Source: Symbiodinium natans (lineage: Eukaryota; Sar; Dinophyceae; Suessiales; Symbiodiniaceae). From it: a stretch of 64,000 nucleotides of DNA. The stretch is taken from positions 287,239 to 351,238 of the forward strand of contig CAJNDS010002390.1 of the NCBI GenBank assembly GCA_905221605.1. The letters run 5' to 3'. Positions 44,881 to 55,687 of the stretch are shown in pieces; position 1 is the stretch's first letter; each line of letters opens with the position of its first letter. Below the pieces are notes generated by a model, which had not been told where the DNA came from, did not search any database, and saw nothing but the letters and a program-made list of their open reading frames with translations. The translations under genes were made by a program, and so were the position numbers.

Positions 44881-45537
44881 TTACTGTAGGGTTTGGGGTT
44901 GTGGGTGTCGGGTTTAGGGTTAGGGAAAGCGACACGAAGGGAGATGCATTCGCACAAGCAATAGCCATCTGTGTAAGGTGGCTCGGGAGCCGTCAGGTGA
45001 GGGCAGGTGATGTAGACCCCCCAGACTTTCGACCCTAAACCCAAGACATCCCTCAACCCGACAAACCCTTTATATTTATACATTTGCTTTATCTGCGAAC
45101 ATTACAACCCTGACAAGCCTTCGCTGAAGGGTGGGAGTACCTGATTTAGGCTGCAAGACAGGGCAAAGGGTGACACCAATCAGGCTATTCTCCCAGCCGG
45201 CGAAGAGCTGTCAAGGAGGGTTTAGGGTTTAGGGTAACCCTAACACCCGAATTTTATACCCGAAACCCTAAACTCCAAACCCCGAAGCCTTGAACCCTAA
45301 GCCCCCATCCTCAGAAGACCAAGGACCTGGGGTACCGCGCAGTGGCAGGTCGCACCAGGGTCTAGGGCTTCTGGGTTCTGGGTTGAGGGGTTAGGGTGGA
45401 TGTTTATGGGGAACTCGGGTTCCTGAGAAAGTGGTGTTTCGGACTTTCGGGATGAGGGTAGTGCCGGTGTTCGCCTCAAGAGAGATTGAGGTTGAGGCTT
45501 TCGGATATTTCAAGGAGCTCAGCGAAAGCATCCGAAA
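44881..45537. other. unique spacer, no gene recognised
   Basis: Degenerate TTTAGGG words at 44888-44925 and 45217-45237. Unique sequence otherwise; 60-69 codon frames with no family signature. Confidence 0.6.
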
Positions 45538-45841
45538 TCCTAACCCCAAACCCTAAGCCCTAAGTATTAAACCCAACCCCTAAACCCTAAAAGCCCTCAA
45601 AATCCTAACCCCAAACCCTGACGCTAAGCCCCCAACCCCTAAACCCTAGAAGCCCTCAAAGCAAAATGCTAGTTCGTTGTTGTCACGCGTTTGGACGCTG
45701 GAGCCCTGACACCTTGAAGCCCTAAACCCAGACAGCGAAGGCGGTGATGTCTTAGTGTAGGGTTTAGGGTTTAGGGTTTAGGGTTTAGGGTTTAGGGTTT
45801 AGGGTTTAGGGTTTAGGGTTTAGGGTTTAGGGTTTAGGGTT
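45538..45841. repeat. telomere-armed unit, core about 45661-45756
   Basis: Degenerate CCCCAAA/CCCTAAG left arm with an internal duplication around AATCCTAACCCCAAACCCT, a core of about 96 bp, and a pure TTTAGGG right arm of twelve copies (45757-45841). Confidence 0.7.
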
Positions 45842-45964
45842 TTCTGCGGCCAACTAGATATTTAGCCTCTTCGTCAAGCATCTCCTGCGTTCTTCCCGCG
45901 TGGGACGTCCGATGACATCTTGCATAAGCCCTTAAGCCCTGAAAACCTCAAAGCCCTGAATCCC

Positions 45965-46145
45965 AATCCCCTGCACCCTAAACCCTCGAGCACGAACCCC
46001 TGTACCCTAAACCCTGAAGTCCCTTCAAGCCTCAAAACCCTGAGCCACCCCAAGCCCAACCCCAAGCCCTCAACCCCAAACCCCAAACCCCAAACCCCAA
46101 ACCCCAAACCCCAAACCCCAAACCCTAAACCCTAAACCCCAAACA
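45965..46145 (-). repeat. CCCTAAA / CCCCAAA tract
   Basis: Degenerate on the left, passing into seven CCCCAAA repeats (about 46075-46125) and back to CCCTAAA. The proline-rich plus-strand frame over this stretch is the repeat translated. Confidence 0.8.
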
Positions 46146-46229
46146 CCTGAATTCTGGACCAGGCCACTGGTTACGCGCAGCCTGGCATGGCCCGGCTCCC
46201 TGAGATTACATGTTCGGGTTTCAAGTAGT

Positions 46230-46745
46230 GGAACCCTAAACCCTAAACCCGAAACCCTAAACCCTAAACCCCAAACCCTAAACCCTAAACCCTAGACCCT
46301 AAACCCTACAGTTCCCTGAAGGTTTAGGCCAGTATGGAGGGCGCGTGAGGGCCCGAGTGGGAGTCATCAAGCCCTAGTCGCCACCTTGGAAGGTAGTTAG
46401 GGTCAGGGTTAGGGTTTAGGGTTTAGGGTTTAGGGTTTAGGGTTTAGGGTTTAGGGTTTAGGGTTTAGGGTTCAGGGTTGAGGCTTCAGGGTTTTTAGGG
46501 TTTAGGGTTTAGGGTTCAGGGTTTAGGCTTCAGGGTTTTTAGGGTTTGGGGTTTAAGGTTTAGGGTTTAGGGTTCAGGGTTTTGGGGTTTTTGGGTTTGG
46601 GGGTTTTGGGGGGGTTTTGGGGGTTCAGGGTTTGGGGTTTTGCAGTCTTGTGGTTTTGGGGTTCTGGGGTTTTGGGGTTTAGCGGTTTTGGGGTTTTGGG
46701 GTTTTGGGGTTTTGGGTCGAGGGTTCAGGGTTTGGGGTTTAGGGT
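46230..46745. repeat. telomere-armed unit, core about 46311-46398
   Basis: CCCTAAA arm (46230-46310), 88 bp core, then a right arm that is pure TTTAGGG to 46470 and degrades through TTCAGGG to GGGGTTTTGGGGTTTT (about 46575-46745). Confidence 0.75.
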
Positions 46746-47276
46746 AAGGTTGGTCAGTTCAACTTTTCCTCATTCCGAACAAGTAGTGCCCTCAACCCCC
46801 CAAAATCAACCCAAAAGGACAACACCCAAATCTCCCGAGCTACTTGAAGCTATGAGTGGTTGAAGTGTTTGGGGTTTCGGGTTTACGGAGTAGTGAGGGC
46901 GTGTGTGATATAACGGTAGTTCTTCAAACTATGGTCGCTTTTATGAGGTCCTTCTTCAAGGGCACCGTGCTGCAAATAGGACCCCTAAAAAACCACCCTA
47001 ATTTAGAGTACCACCGAGAAGGTACCTTAAGAACCCAAAGCCCACTTTCTCGTCGTAGAAACCCCCTTATAGAAAATTTTTGGGAACCCCACAAGACAGT
47101 AGGTCCCTAAGCCCTAAACCCTAAAACCCTAAGCCCTAAACCCTAAATAAGGTATCCCCTGACCCTGAATGAGTGGGGTGCCCAGGTCCCACAGGCGAGC
47201 CGCTTCGGAGGCGTGGGGGTTTTGGGGTGCAGATCGAGGCTCTGAGTCCTCGGTTATAAGGCTTTTGTGGGTTTGG
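46746..47276. other. unique spacer, no gene recognised
   Basis: Unique sequence with a short CCCTAAA tract at 47108-47150. The stretch 46946-47105 contains facing GGTCC and AGGACC-type words typical of the hairpin spacers, but no clean arms. Confidence 0.55.
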
Positions 47277-47600
47277 CGAAACCCTAAACCCCAACCCCTA
47301 AACCCTAAACCCTACCCCCTAAACCCCCTAAACCCTAAACCCTAAACCCTAAACCCTAAACCCTAAACCCTAAACCCTAAACCCTAAACCCTAAGCCCTC
47401 AACCTTAAGGCTTCTGGGGTCCAGAGGGGCCCCCTAAACCCCTTGAAGCCGTAAGCCCTAAACGTCCTGGGCCCGGGGATGACGGAAGACTGCCAATCGG
47501 CTCGGAGGCCTTGGGTTTAGGGTTTAGGGTTTAGGGTTTAGGGTTTAGGGTTTAGGGTTTAGGGTTTAGGGTTTAGGGTTTAGGGTTTAGGGTTTAGGGT
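47277..47600. repeat. telomere-armed unit, core about 47411-47513
   Basis: CCCTAAA arm (47277-47410), a core of about 103 bp and a pure TTTAGGG arm (47514-47600). Confidence 0.75.
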
Positions 47601-47739
47601 GCATCAAAACCCCCCCAGGCTGACATACTTGCAGCGACAGGGCTTAGGGCATGGGATTTCAAGGTTCAGGCTGCATCAAAACGCCGCTACCCCCGAAAAG
47701 AAAAACACGGTGTGGACAGCATGAATATACAAGTACAAA

Positions 47740-47782
47740 TCTATCTATCTATCGATCTATCTCTCTCTCTCTATATATATAT
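47740..47782 (+). repeat. ATCT / CT / TA microsatellite
   Basis: ATCTATCTATCGATCTATCT then CTCTCTCTCT then TATATATATA, in unique sequence between two telomeric tracts. Confidence 0.9.
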
Positions 47783-47922
47783 GTACAAATACATATGTAT
47801 GTATGCAAAACAACTACGCAATTGCATAGGTTCACCACAAACAAGTGAATAATCAGGTGATCGAAACTGCCCATCACCTCAAAAGTATAGTGTGGAACTC
47901 ATCTGAACCCCTCCGCATCCCT

Positions 47923-48046
47923 ACTTGAAGGTTCATGGGTAGTTATGGGCAGTTGTGAGCACCCGAAATAAGGCTATAACCACTTAGAACCATAACTATC
48001 CTGCTTATAACGCCGGTTATAGCCAGCTATGAACCTTAAAGTAGTT
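47923..48046. mobile_element. fold-back element, family A copy
   Basis: The left arm is CTACTTGAAGGTTCATGGGT. The right arm on the other strand is CTACTTTAAGGTTCATAGCT. The centre is rich in GGTTATAG/CTATAACC words. It ends about 13 bp from the long CCCTAAA tract at 48059. Confidence 0.75.
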
Positions 48047-48058
48047 CGTGTTTGGTCC

Positions 48059-48408
48059 TAAACCCTAAACCCTAAACCCTAAACCCTAAACCCTAAACCC
48101 TAAACCCTAAACCCTAAACCCTAAACCCTAAACCCTAAACCCTAAACCCTAAACCCTAAACCATACACCCTAAACCCTAAACCCTAAACCCTAAACCCTA
48201 AACCCTAAACCCTAAACCCTAAACCCTAAACCCTAAACCCTAAACCCTAAACCCTAAACCCTAAACCCTCAACCCTAAACCCTAAACCCTAAACCCTTAG
48301 TGTCCCAGGCCCCGCGCCTCCGCCTGCACCGCGCATGCCGGCGTCTATGCAGACGGCGTCGCCGGGGCTCCCAACGCCTTTTAGGGTTTAGGGTTTAGGG
48401 TTTAGGGC
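48059..48408. repeat. telomere-armed unit with a long pure CCCTAAA arm
   Basis: About 240 bp of almost perfect CCCTAAA (48059-48298), an 80 bp very GC-rich core (48299-48378), then four TTTAGGG repeats (48379-48408). The arms differ eightfold in length, so arm length is not kept symmetrical. Confidence 0.85.
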
Positions 48409-49355
48409 CCTAGCCCCAAACCCTTGCAGAAAGAAGAGCTCAATGACCACAACGTTCCCCCGTGCGTGTGTCCCGATTAGAGTCAATAGTGGTTATGGCC
48501 AATTTATGGTTTAGGGAAGACTCTTCTTTTAGGAGCCTTCCCAGTCGGTAGGATCTTGAGTTCGAGCATCACCCGTTTGAGTTCCTTGCTCAGACGGTCT
48601 TAGGGTGTGTAAGGGTTTAGGGTTTAGGGTTTGGGGTTTGCGGTTTAGGGTTTAGGGTTTAGGGTTCAGGGTTTAGGGTTTAGGGCCTCACAAACGTCCC
48701 TGACCTTGAAGCCCTCGTCTCTGAGACAAAGGACCGCCTCCAACTCCGACTTTCGAAAAAACCCCCTAACCCCAAGGACTCAAAAGAAACACCCACAAGG
48801 CTCCAACGGCCCAAATGGCCCTGAAACCCTTTGAAACCCCAAAACCCCAGGCGCCAAAGCCCTGAAGCCCCAAAAGCCCCTGAAGCCCTGAAAGCCCCAA
48901 AAGCGTCAAAACCCCCCCCCTCCCCCCCACAAAAAAACAAACAAAACTGCAGAAGGGCCCAAAACCCAGGGCTGAGGGTTGCTACAAGTACTGAACCCTG
49001 AGCCCTGAACCCTAAACCCTAAACCCTAAACCCCAAACCCCAAACCCTAAACTCAAGCCCCAAACCCAGGATGCGAGGGGGGCCGCCCCGCAGGGAAATG
49101 GCCGGAGGCCCTAGACAGGTTTTGGAGCCTCAGCGGTGTAGGGCCAAAAAAACCCTTAACCCTACGCCAAAAACCCAACACCAACCCTGGACCCTAAACC
49201 TTAAACGCTAAACCCCCTAGACCCTAAACCGTTGTGAAAACCCTAAGCCCTAAACCCTAAACCCAGGGACTTCAGAGACTGGAGCATTTGGGTGGATGGG
49301 TTGAAAGGGGTTGCGACCTCGCACCAGACTCTGATGGCACTCATACTGTATCTTA
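48409..49355. other. unique spacers and weak tracts
   Basis: TTTAGGG tract at 48613-48688; unique 48690-48990 with C-runs near 48910; CCCTAAA tracts at 48990-49070 and, degenerate, 49150-49265. The 86-codon minus frame at 48680-48940 is low complexity. No gene supported. Confidence 0.6.
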
Positions 49356-49466
49356 AGTGAAGGGATACATGGAGGGACGCCTAGAAGGGACCCTGATTCT
49401 TGTTCCCCTGGATTTAGCCCTGAGGTCAGAGGTCCCTTAGAAGGGTCCCTCTTTTCATCCCTTGAC
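49356..49466. mobile_element. hairpin element, family G
   Basis: The left arm is AGTGAAGGGATACATGGAGG then GACGCC. The right arm on the other strand is AGTCAAGGGATGAAAAGAGG then GACCC. The arms are about 37 bases with roughly three quarters identity around a centre of about 37 bp. Confidence 0.6.
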
Positions 49467-50184
49467 TCAGTTGAGCACTCTCAGTGTTTCTTGCTGCTTG
49501 CCTTATGCACGCACAACCTCTGAAGCTCCAGGACCCCAAGCACCCCCCACGAATCGCCTCCCAAGCCCTAAGCCCTAAGCCCTAAACCCCAAACCCCGAA
49601 CCCAAAAAACCTAAACCCTAACAACAGCCCAGGCTCTGGATTTAGGGTACGAGGATTCCAGGCTTACGTGGGGCTTAAAGGGTTTCGGGCCTCCGGAGTT
49701 AGGGCTCAAGTCTCATTTAGGGGGGGGGGGGGGTAAGGGTTTGGGGTTCAGGGTTCGGAGTTCGGGTTCAGCGGTTTGGGTTTAGGTGGGGGAGGGGGGT
49801 CGGACGACGATTCTCACGAAGATCTCCTGAATCACGTGGAATTTGGTTTGCAGCTTGGTTTTCATCTGACAATGTACTTGTGCGACGTAGTCATAAGATA
49901 AAAATTTTTGGGTTGGAACCACCGTTCTTCTCTTTAGAAAGGATATTCACTTCACACACGTCTGCCGAGGACTCACTTCTAGAGGAGCTCAAAGCCAAGC
50001 AGGCATTGCCTGACCCTGTGCAATGAAGGTTTAGGGGTTTCGGGGTTTAGGGTTTGAATTCCACTATCTAGGATCTACGACAAGTGTGGGCTTTCAGCTT
50101 GCATTACATGGGGTTGGGGGGGCAGAAGGCCAGCTTAAGAGGATGCCCCAAGGGAGGGTCCCCAAAGCATCGCGAGGAGTGCGA
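49467..50184. other. unique spacer with a 14-base G-run
   Basis: Short CCCTAAG/CCCCAAA words at 49565-49620; 14 consecutive G at 49720-49733; otherwise unique. No gene seen. Confidence 0.6.
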
Positions 50185-50293
50185 GACCCTAAACCCTAAA
50201 CCCTAAACCCGAAACCCTAAACCCTAAACCCTAAACCCTAAACCCTAAACCCTAAACCCTAAACCCTAAACCCTAAACCCTAAACCCTAAACC
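50185..50293 (-). repeat. CCCTAAA tract
   Basis: About fifteen nearly perfect CCCTAAA repeats with one CCCGAAA. Confidence 0.9.
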
Positions 50294-50725
50294 GTGACGC
50301 TGACAAAGGGGTCAACGGACGAGAGAGACATGAAAGAGAGCTACGGGAGAGATTAGAAAGCGGGTGTGCTGAAGCGGCGCCGTACAAGGATTTACGGCGT
50401 ATGTACTACAGGAGCTTTACATCATCACCCATGTTCGCGCCTTGCAAGCCCTACGTAATCCGGAATCCTCTCCCTGCGAAGCCCCCGATATTACGACATG
50501 CAGGTTCCGGGATTTATCTCATATCGGAAATCCGCAACAGAGTCACGAACACGCGCTTGCTTAGCCTTTAGGATCTTAGGATTTATGGTTCAACCCTGCA
50601 CTCCAGATTCTGTTTCAAGCCTCCAAGAAACAAAGCAACGCAAACAAAATCGACATGACTCAAATCAGAAGAAAAGTGGCTCCTGCCACTTGGAGTCTCG
50701 TCCAACCCCGCCCCCCCTCTAAACC

Positions 50726-50757
<32 letters not shown>

Positions 50758-51140
50758 ACCCTAAACCCTAAACCCTAAACCCTAAACCCTAAACCCTAAA
50801 CCCGAAACCCTAAACCCCTTTGTGGAAGCCCAGAGTTGTGCTTTCTTCCTGGAGACCTACTGGAGAACCTGGCAAAAGTTGGTAACTTTCCCCATCTTTC
50901 CGTTCTTGTTGGGGAAGCCATCAAGGAGTTGGGTAACCCCAGAGCAAAAATGACCCTAAACCCTAAATTCTGAGCCCTAAATAGTTTTCTTGCTGGTTTT
51001 ACCAGCAGGACTCCCCGACCCCAAAAGCTTCGGTATCTAGGGTTTATGGGGTTTAGGGTTTAGGGTTTAGGGTTTGGGGTTTAGGGTTTAGGGTTTAGGG
51101 TTTCCGGTAGCTGTCGGCTCTCAGGGCAGTTGCATGGTCC
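50294..51140. other. unique spacers with two tracts
   Basis: Unique 50294-50716 with a 74-codon frame of no known family; CCCTCAA passing to CCCTAAA at 50717-50818; unique 50820-51037; TTTAGGG tract 51038-51103. No gene supported. Confidence 0.6.
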
Positions 51141-51217
51141 CTGAGTTTGGGCCCCTAGAAAAAGACCCCTTATATGCCCCGCATTTACCCTGTGAAGCCC
51201 AGGGGCCCATACTTCAG
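51141..51217. mobile_element. hairpin element, family H
   Basis: The left arm is CTGAGTTTGGGCCCCTAGAA. The right arm on the other strand is CTGAAGTATGGGCCCCTGGG. Centre about 38 bp. Seen once in the window. Confidence 0.55.
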
Positions 51218-51274
51218 AACCCTTTAAAGAAGGTAAGGGAGACTTATTAGGAGACCATGATTAGGGGACCATGA

Positions 51275-51355
51275 AACTACCCCTAAACCCTAAACCTTAA
51301 ACCCTAAACCCCAAACCCTAAACCCTAAGCCCTAAACCCTAAACCCTAAACCCTG
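51275..51355 (-). repeat. CCCTAAA tract
   Basis: About eleven repeats with CCCTTAA, CCCCAAA and CCCTAAG variants, after the hairpin at 51141-51217. Confidence 0.85.
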
Positions 51356-51477
51356 CCTTAGATCGGCCGCCAGGTGCAGAGAAATCAGATGACCGAGAGG
51401 AAGGTGGCTCTCTTGTAGCGCAGGGCCAGAAGCTCCACCCTGCGGTTCTTGTGGGCTTTCGGTGGTTTGGGGTGCCA

Positions 51478-51700
51478 AAACCCTAAACCCTAAAACCCTA
51501 AACCCTAAACCCGAAGCCCTAAACCCGAAGCCCTAAACCCTAAACAATCTTTGTTTGCTTGGACTCTGGGTGCTCCCTTGTGAAGCTCAATTTTTTGCAG
51601 CCGATGAGGCGACAAGAATACCTGGGGATGTTCCCCCGCATACTAACAGGGTTTAGGGTTCAGGGTTCAGGGTTTAGGGTTTAGGGTTTAGGGTTTAGGG
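51478..51700. repeat. telomere-armed unit, core about 51546-51649
   Basis: CCCTAAA arm (51478-51545), 104 bp core and TTTAGGG arm (51650-51700). The right part of the core, with the tract and what follows, belongs to the nested fold-back at 51612-51773. Confidence 0.65.
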
Positions 51701-51773
51701 TCCTTGATAGGGATGACAGTACCCCCGATTGTCATCCCTATTAAGGCCTGTTAGTATAAGGGGTAACATGCCA
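51612..51773. mobile_element. nested fold-back, family D, enclosing a TTTAGGG tract
   Basis: The outer arms are GGGGATGTTCCCCCGCATAC then TAACAGG, and on the other strand GGCATGTTACCCCTTATACT then AACAGG. Between them lie the TTTAGGG tract (51650-51700) and an inner hairpin CCTTGATAGGGATGACA / TGTCATCCCTATTAAGG (51702-51746). The outer arm word recurs alone at about 54626-54650. Confidence 0.7.
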
Positions 51774-51952
51774 AAGAAGACCTTTAGAAGTGAGTTCAGA
51801 AAGGGCTCGGGTTTTTTTGGGCCTTGGAGCGCATGGTCTCCTCCGACAACGTGCTTGGGTGACTGGCGCCTCTGTTTATAGTTTAGGGTGTTTAGGGTAT
51901 AGGGTTTAGATTCCCTTGCCGCCTTCGCTTGGGGATGGGGTGCAATTTCGTG

Positions 51953-52207
51953 TTGCTCCATTACCAATGCCTGTCGAGCTCTCCTATCTTGATGGGCTTA
52001 ACGGCTCAGAGCAAAGATGGAGTAAGGCGCATCTGAGTGCGGTGCCGTTGCCTTTCGGCATTTGTAGGGCAGCTGGCTGGGAGCATGCGTTCCATTTTGT
52101 ATCGGGAAGGGTAGATGTCAGAAGTCTTGGTCGTTTCATCATTGCTCCATTACCAAGACTCATCCAGCCACTTTCATCTGGGTGAGTTTGACGGCTCGGA
52201 GCAGAAA
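51953..52207 (+). repeat. direct repeat of 65 bp, two copies
   Basis: Copies at 51953-52017 and 52142-52207 begin TTGCTCCATTACCAA, continue through diverged text with ATCTTGATGGG / ATCTGGGTGAG, and end ACGGCTCAGAGCA / ACGGCTCGGAGCA. The 125 bp between them is unique. No gene recognised. Confidence 0.7.
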
Positions 52208-52400
52208 GGGACCCGAACTTAGAGAACTGACCGTATGCTAGCTAGGCCCTTGTCAGATTTTATATTTTCCCTTATTGGGTGTAAGAGGATCCTATTTAGG
52301 AAAGGGTTTAGGGTTTAGGGTTTAGGGTTTGGGGTTTGGGGTTTGGGGTTTAGGGTGCAGGGTTGCGAATATTGACTGCCCAGAAGGCCGCCTTCGTTTT

Positions 52401-52403
<3 letters not shown>

Positions 52404-52439
<36 letters not shown>
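52404..52439 (+). repeat. run of 36 C
   Basis: An uninterrupted C run, the longest homopolymer of the window; its exact length is likely unreliable. It is flanked by TTTAGGG tracts at 52303-52360 and 52500-52548. Confidence 0.95.
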
Positions 52440-52440
<1 letters not shown>

Positions 52441-52589
52441 AATCAGTGCATTGCGCCATTGGTGCCATGTTGGCTCGTCCATGCTCTTCCATTATCGATG
52501 GGTTTAGGGTTTAGGGTTTAGGGTTTAGGGTTTAGGGTCTAGGGTTTAGCTGTACTCAGCCCGTATGGAGTTTACTGAGAATCCATCGA

Positions 52590-52619
52590 GAGGGAGAGAG
52601 AGAGAGAGAGAGAGAGAGA
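52590..52619 (+). repeat. AG dinucleotide run
   Basis: About thirteen GA repeats starting AGAGGGAGAG, downstream of the TTTAGGG tract at 52500-52548. Confidence 0.9.
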
Positions 52620-52797
52620 TGCTCGCAACAAGGGACGGAGATGGAGGGCAAGTTGGTCTAGGGTTGCAGGTCGCGATCGAAGAACACCCGACTAAAAACT
52701 GCTTATGAGTGCTCGTCTTCTGCAAGTATCCGAACAAAATGGGGGTCGGAAAAATTACTAATAGTATTCCCTTCATATTTATACCATAGTATCCCCC

Positions 52798-53013
52798 AGA
52801 ACCCTAAACCCTAAACCCTAAACCCTAAACCTTAAACCCAAACCCAAACCCTAAACCCTAAACCCTAAACCCTAAACCCTAAACCCTAAACCCTAAACCC
52901 TAAACCCTAAACCCTAACCCCTTCACCCTAAACCCCATTCTAAATGTTACGACCTCTATAGTACGCGCCCCGCTGCGCTTCTGTGATCTGGTTTAGGGTT
53001 TAGGGTTTAGGGT
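52798..53013. repeat. telomere-armed unit, core about 52920-52990
   Basis: CCCTAAA arm (52798-52919), core of about 71 bp and a short TTTAGGG arm of three repeats. Confidence 0.7.
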
Positions 53014-53109
53014 TCAACCAGTCAGAATCCCCATCCCTCCCTTGAGGGATGAATTAAATTCGGCCCCTCCCGCCCTCCAAGGTTTGATGTTCTCCCCCCG
53101 CTGCCTTAA

Positions 53110-53293
53110 ACACAACCCTCAACCACGAACCCTAAACCCCAAACCCCAAACCCTAAACCCTAAGCCCTAAACCCTAAACCCTCAACCGCAAACCCAAACC
53201 CTACCTGCTGCCCTGTGAGAAGAACCCTAAGATCCAGCAAAAGTCTGGATTCTCCGACTCGAGCTCCTGCGTTTAGGGTTTAGGGTTTAGGGT
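53110..53293. repeat. telomere-armed unit, core about 53201-53270
   Basis: CCCTAAA arm with variants (53110-53200), 70 bp core and a short TTTAGGG arm (53271-53293). Degenerate TTTGGGG words follow at 53334-53390. Confidence 0.65.
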
Positions 53294-53549
53294 TGCTCTC
53301 AGCTTCTACAGCCCTGGACCTCGCCTAGTTTTTGGGGTTTGGGGTTTAGGGTTTGGGGTTTGGGGCTTAGGGTGGTTTAGGGTTTGGGGTTGGGCTGTAG
53401 GACCATGACTTGTAATAGCCTCAGTTCTTAACTACCCATGAACCTTCACCTTATGTCGTCGTACAGTACGATGTTCTTCCTTTCTATGTGGGACCCCTAA
53501 ACCCCAAATCCTGAACACGGTTTGGGTTTAGGGTGGGTGGGTTGGTTGG

Positions 53550-53770
53550 GGGTAAACCCTAAACCCTAAACCCTAAACCCTAAACCCTAAACCCTAAACC
53601 CTAAACCCTAAACCCTAAACCTTAAACCGTGATCTTCACAGGCCGACGAGGGCTCGCCGCCTTTAGGCGCACCTGTTGTGGTGGCATCAACGGCAGCAGG
53701 GTGTAGGATTCAGGGTTCAGGGTTTAGGGTTTAGGGTTTAGGGTTTAAGGTTTAGGGATTAGGGTTTAGG
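53550..53770. repeat. telomere-armed unit, core about 53631-53702
   Basis: Pure CCCTAAA arm (53550-53630), GC-rich core of about 72 bp and TTTAGGG arm (53703-53770). Confidence 0.8.
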
Positions 53771-55411
53771 GGCACCTGCATGGCACACGCTACTACACTC
53801 TCTACCCCCTGAAAATGCTGGGAATGACAGGGTTTGGGGGTTTAGGGTGAGTGCTTTGGCTCATTGAAACCCAGCGAGCCCCAGATGCCACCTTCAACCT
53901 TGGACCTTCGACCTGGGTTTAGGGTTTAGGGTTTAGGCTGCGAGCGTTAGTTTTGCTTATAGGCGGTCCCTCATCTGGCCCTTGCCATCGTTAGAAGGTT
54001 CCCATACTACAGTATGAGTCCTGGATTATCGGGGCCCCTTGCCAGACCAGAGTCGGGTCAGGGTTTAGGTTTTAGGGTTGAGAGTTTAGGGTGTCTTTGT
54101 CTTAGTCGTAGGGAACGGAGGGTTTAGGGAGTTAGGCACCTTCCCCAGTTAAAGCAAGGGGTGTGGAGTATCTAACTCCCGAATTCCCTGTCTACTTAAA
54201 ATAAGGGGGTCATTTGAGGGGTTATCAATTAAGGGCTTTTGGGCCTTATCTTGATGTTGGGGGTCGTCAGTATGAAACCCCAAACTCTAGGGCTCTAGGG
54301 TTCAGGGTTTAGGGCTTAGGGATTTGGACCGCGCGCAGGGGAGATGGGCGTCCGGACGCCAAGCAGTCGACAAGATGCTGTAGACCCACCAAAACCCGAG
54401 ACCCTAAACCCTAACAACCTACACCCTCAGCCCCAAACCCTAAACCCTAAATAAACCCTAAATCCTAAACCCTAAACCCTAAACCCTAAACCCTAAAACC
54501 CTAAACCCTAACAACCTACACCCTCAACCCTAAAGCTTAAACCTTTGACCTTAAATCGAAGACCCAAAGCTCTGAGTCACAACACCCACTCTAAACCCTA
54601 AACGCCTCGAATAAGGCATACCGGTTGGGATGTTCCCCCTTATACGAACAGTCCTACACCGCAACGTGTGGATGGAAGCACCTGATATCAACTGATCCCG
54701 GTCATTTGGTTCCGCCAGTCTGTCTCACCCTGTCCGCACCCAAGTGTCACTTTCTGTTGAGACCATAAAGGCATGAGTCGCCGCAGGACGTAGGTGTTGC
54801 AGACATGGAAATTCCTCGCCCGGGTTGTCCGAGTGTGAGCGATTGAACCCCAGGCCCTACACCACAGGCAGAGGGTTCAGAGTCTTCGGGCTTAGGGTTT
54901 AGGGTTCGATGAGCCTCCCATCAAAGAGAGGACCAGGACCAGCGCAGTGACTACACGCACTTTGCGACGGTGCTCATCCTGATGTTAGTCAGTTCAGGAT
55001 TTAGGGTTTAGGGTTTAGGGTTTAGGGTTTAGGGGAAGATTGCCGACCTACCAATAAGACTGGGACTGGACGCGTCCTTGGTGCCTACTAGACCCGAATC
55101 TTAAAGCTTAAACCCTCTGAACTCTAAAAGCCGTAAATGTTCAGGGTGGAGCCTCACGTGAGGTCGCCGCCCCGACAGCACCCGTGCCCAACCTTGCTGG
55201 AACAGCACCGGGCGGCGTGGATTGAACGTTAGCTTCGAGGGTTTAGGACACTAGGCCTCAGGGTACTCTTGAGTAAGATGCATCAAGAGCTTAAGTATCG
55301 AGTCTGAGATCATTTGCGAGGATTGTGAGGCTAAGGGTGTTGGCCGGTGTTGGACTTGGAGTCTTCTTGGGGCAAGGGGCTCGAGGTTTTAGGGCTTAGG
55401 GAGCACCAAGC
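53771..55411. other. unique spacers with scattered tracts
   Basis: TTTAGGG words at 53914-53940 and 54060-54090; fold-back of family C at 54107-54213; CCCTAAA tract with CCCTAACAACCTACACCCT duplicated (54400-54540); a family D outer-arm word at about 54626-54650; unique sequence to 54993; TTTAGGG tract 54994-55035; unique to 55411. No gene supported. Confidence 0.6.
54107..54213. mobile_element. fold-back element, family C copy
   Basis: The left arm is CGTAGGGAACGGAGGGTTTA then GGGAGTTAGGCACC. The right arm on the other strand is GTAGACAGGGAATTCGGGAG then TTAGATACTCC. The centre is unlike the other copies. Confidence 0.55.
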
Positions 55412-55687
55412 CCTAAACCCTACACCCTACACCCTAAACCCTAAACCCTAAACCCTAAACCCTAAACCCTAAACCCTAAACCCTAAACCCTAAACCCTAA
55501 ACCCTAAATCAGGACCGGGTTTTTGGGTTGACAACATGGCTGCTTCGGGGTTTCATGAGTTTCAGGCCCTTGAAGTCAAGGGATTCAGACTCGTACCCTA
55601 AACCCTAAACCCTAAACCCTAAACCCTAAACCCTAAACCCTAAACCCTAAACCCTAAACCCTAAACCCTAAACCCTAAACCCTAAGC
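55412..55687 (-). repeat. two CCCTAAA tracts 85 bp apart
   Basis: Tracts at 55412-55510 and 55596-55687, same orientation, separated by about 85 bp of unique sequence. One of the places where neighbouring tracts do not alternate in direction. Confidence 0.85.
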
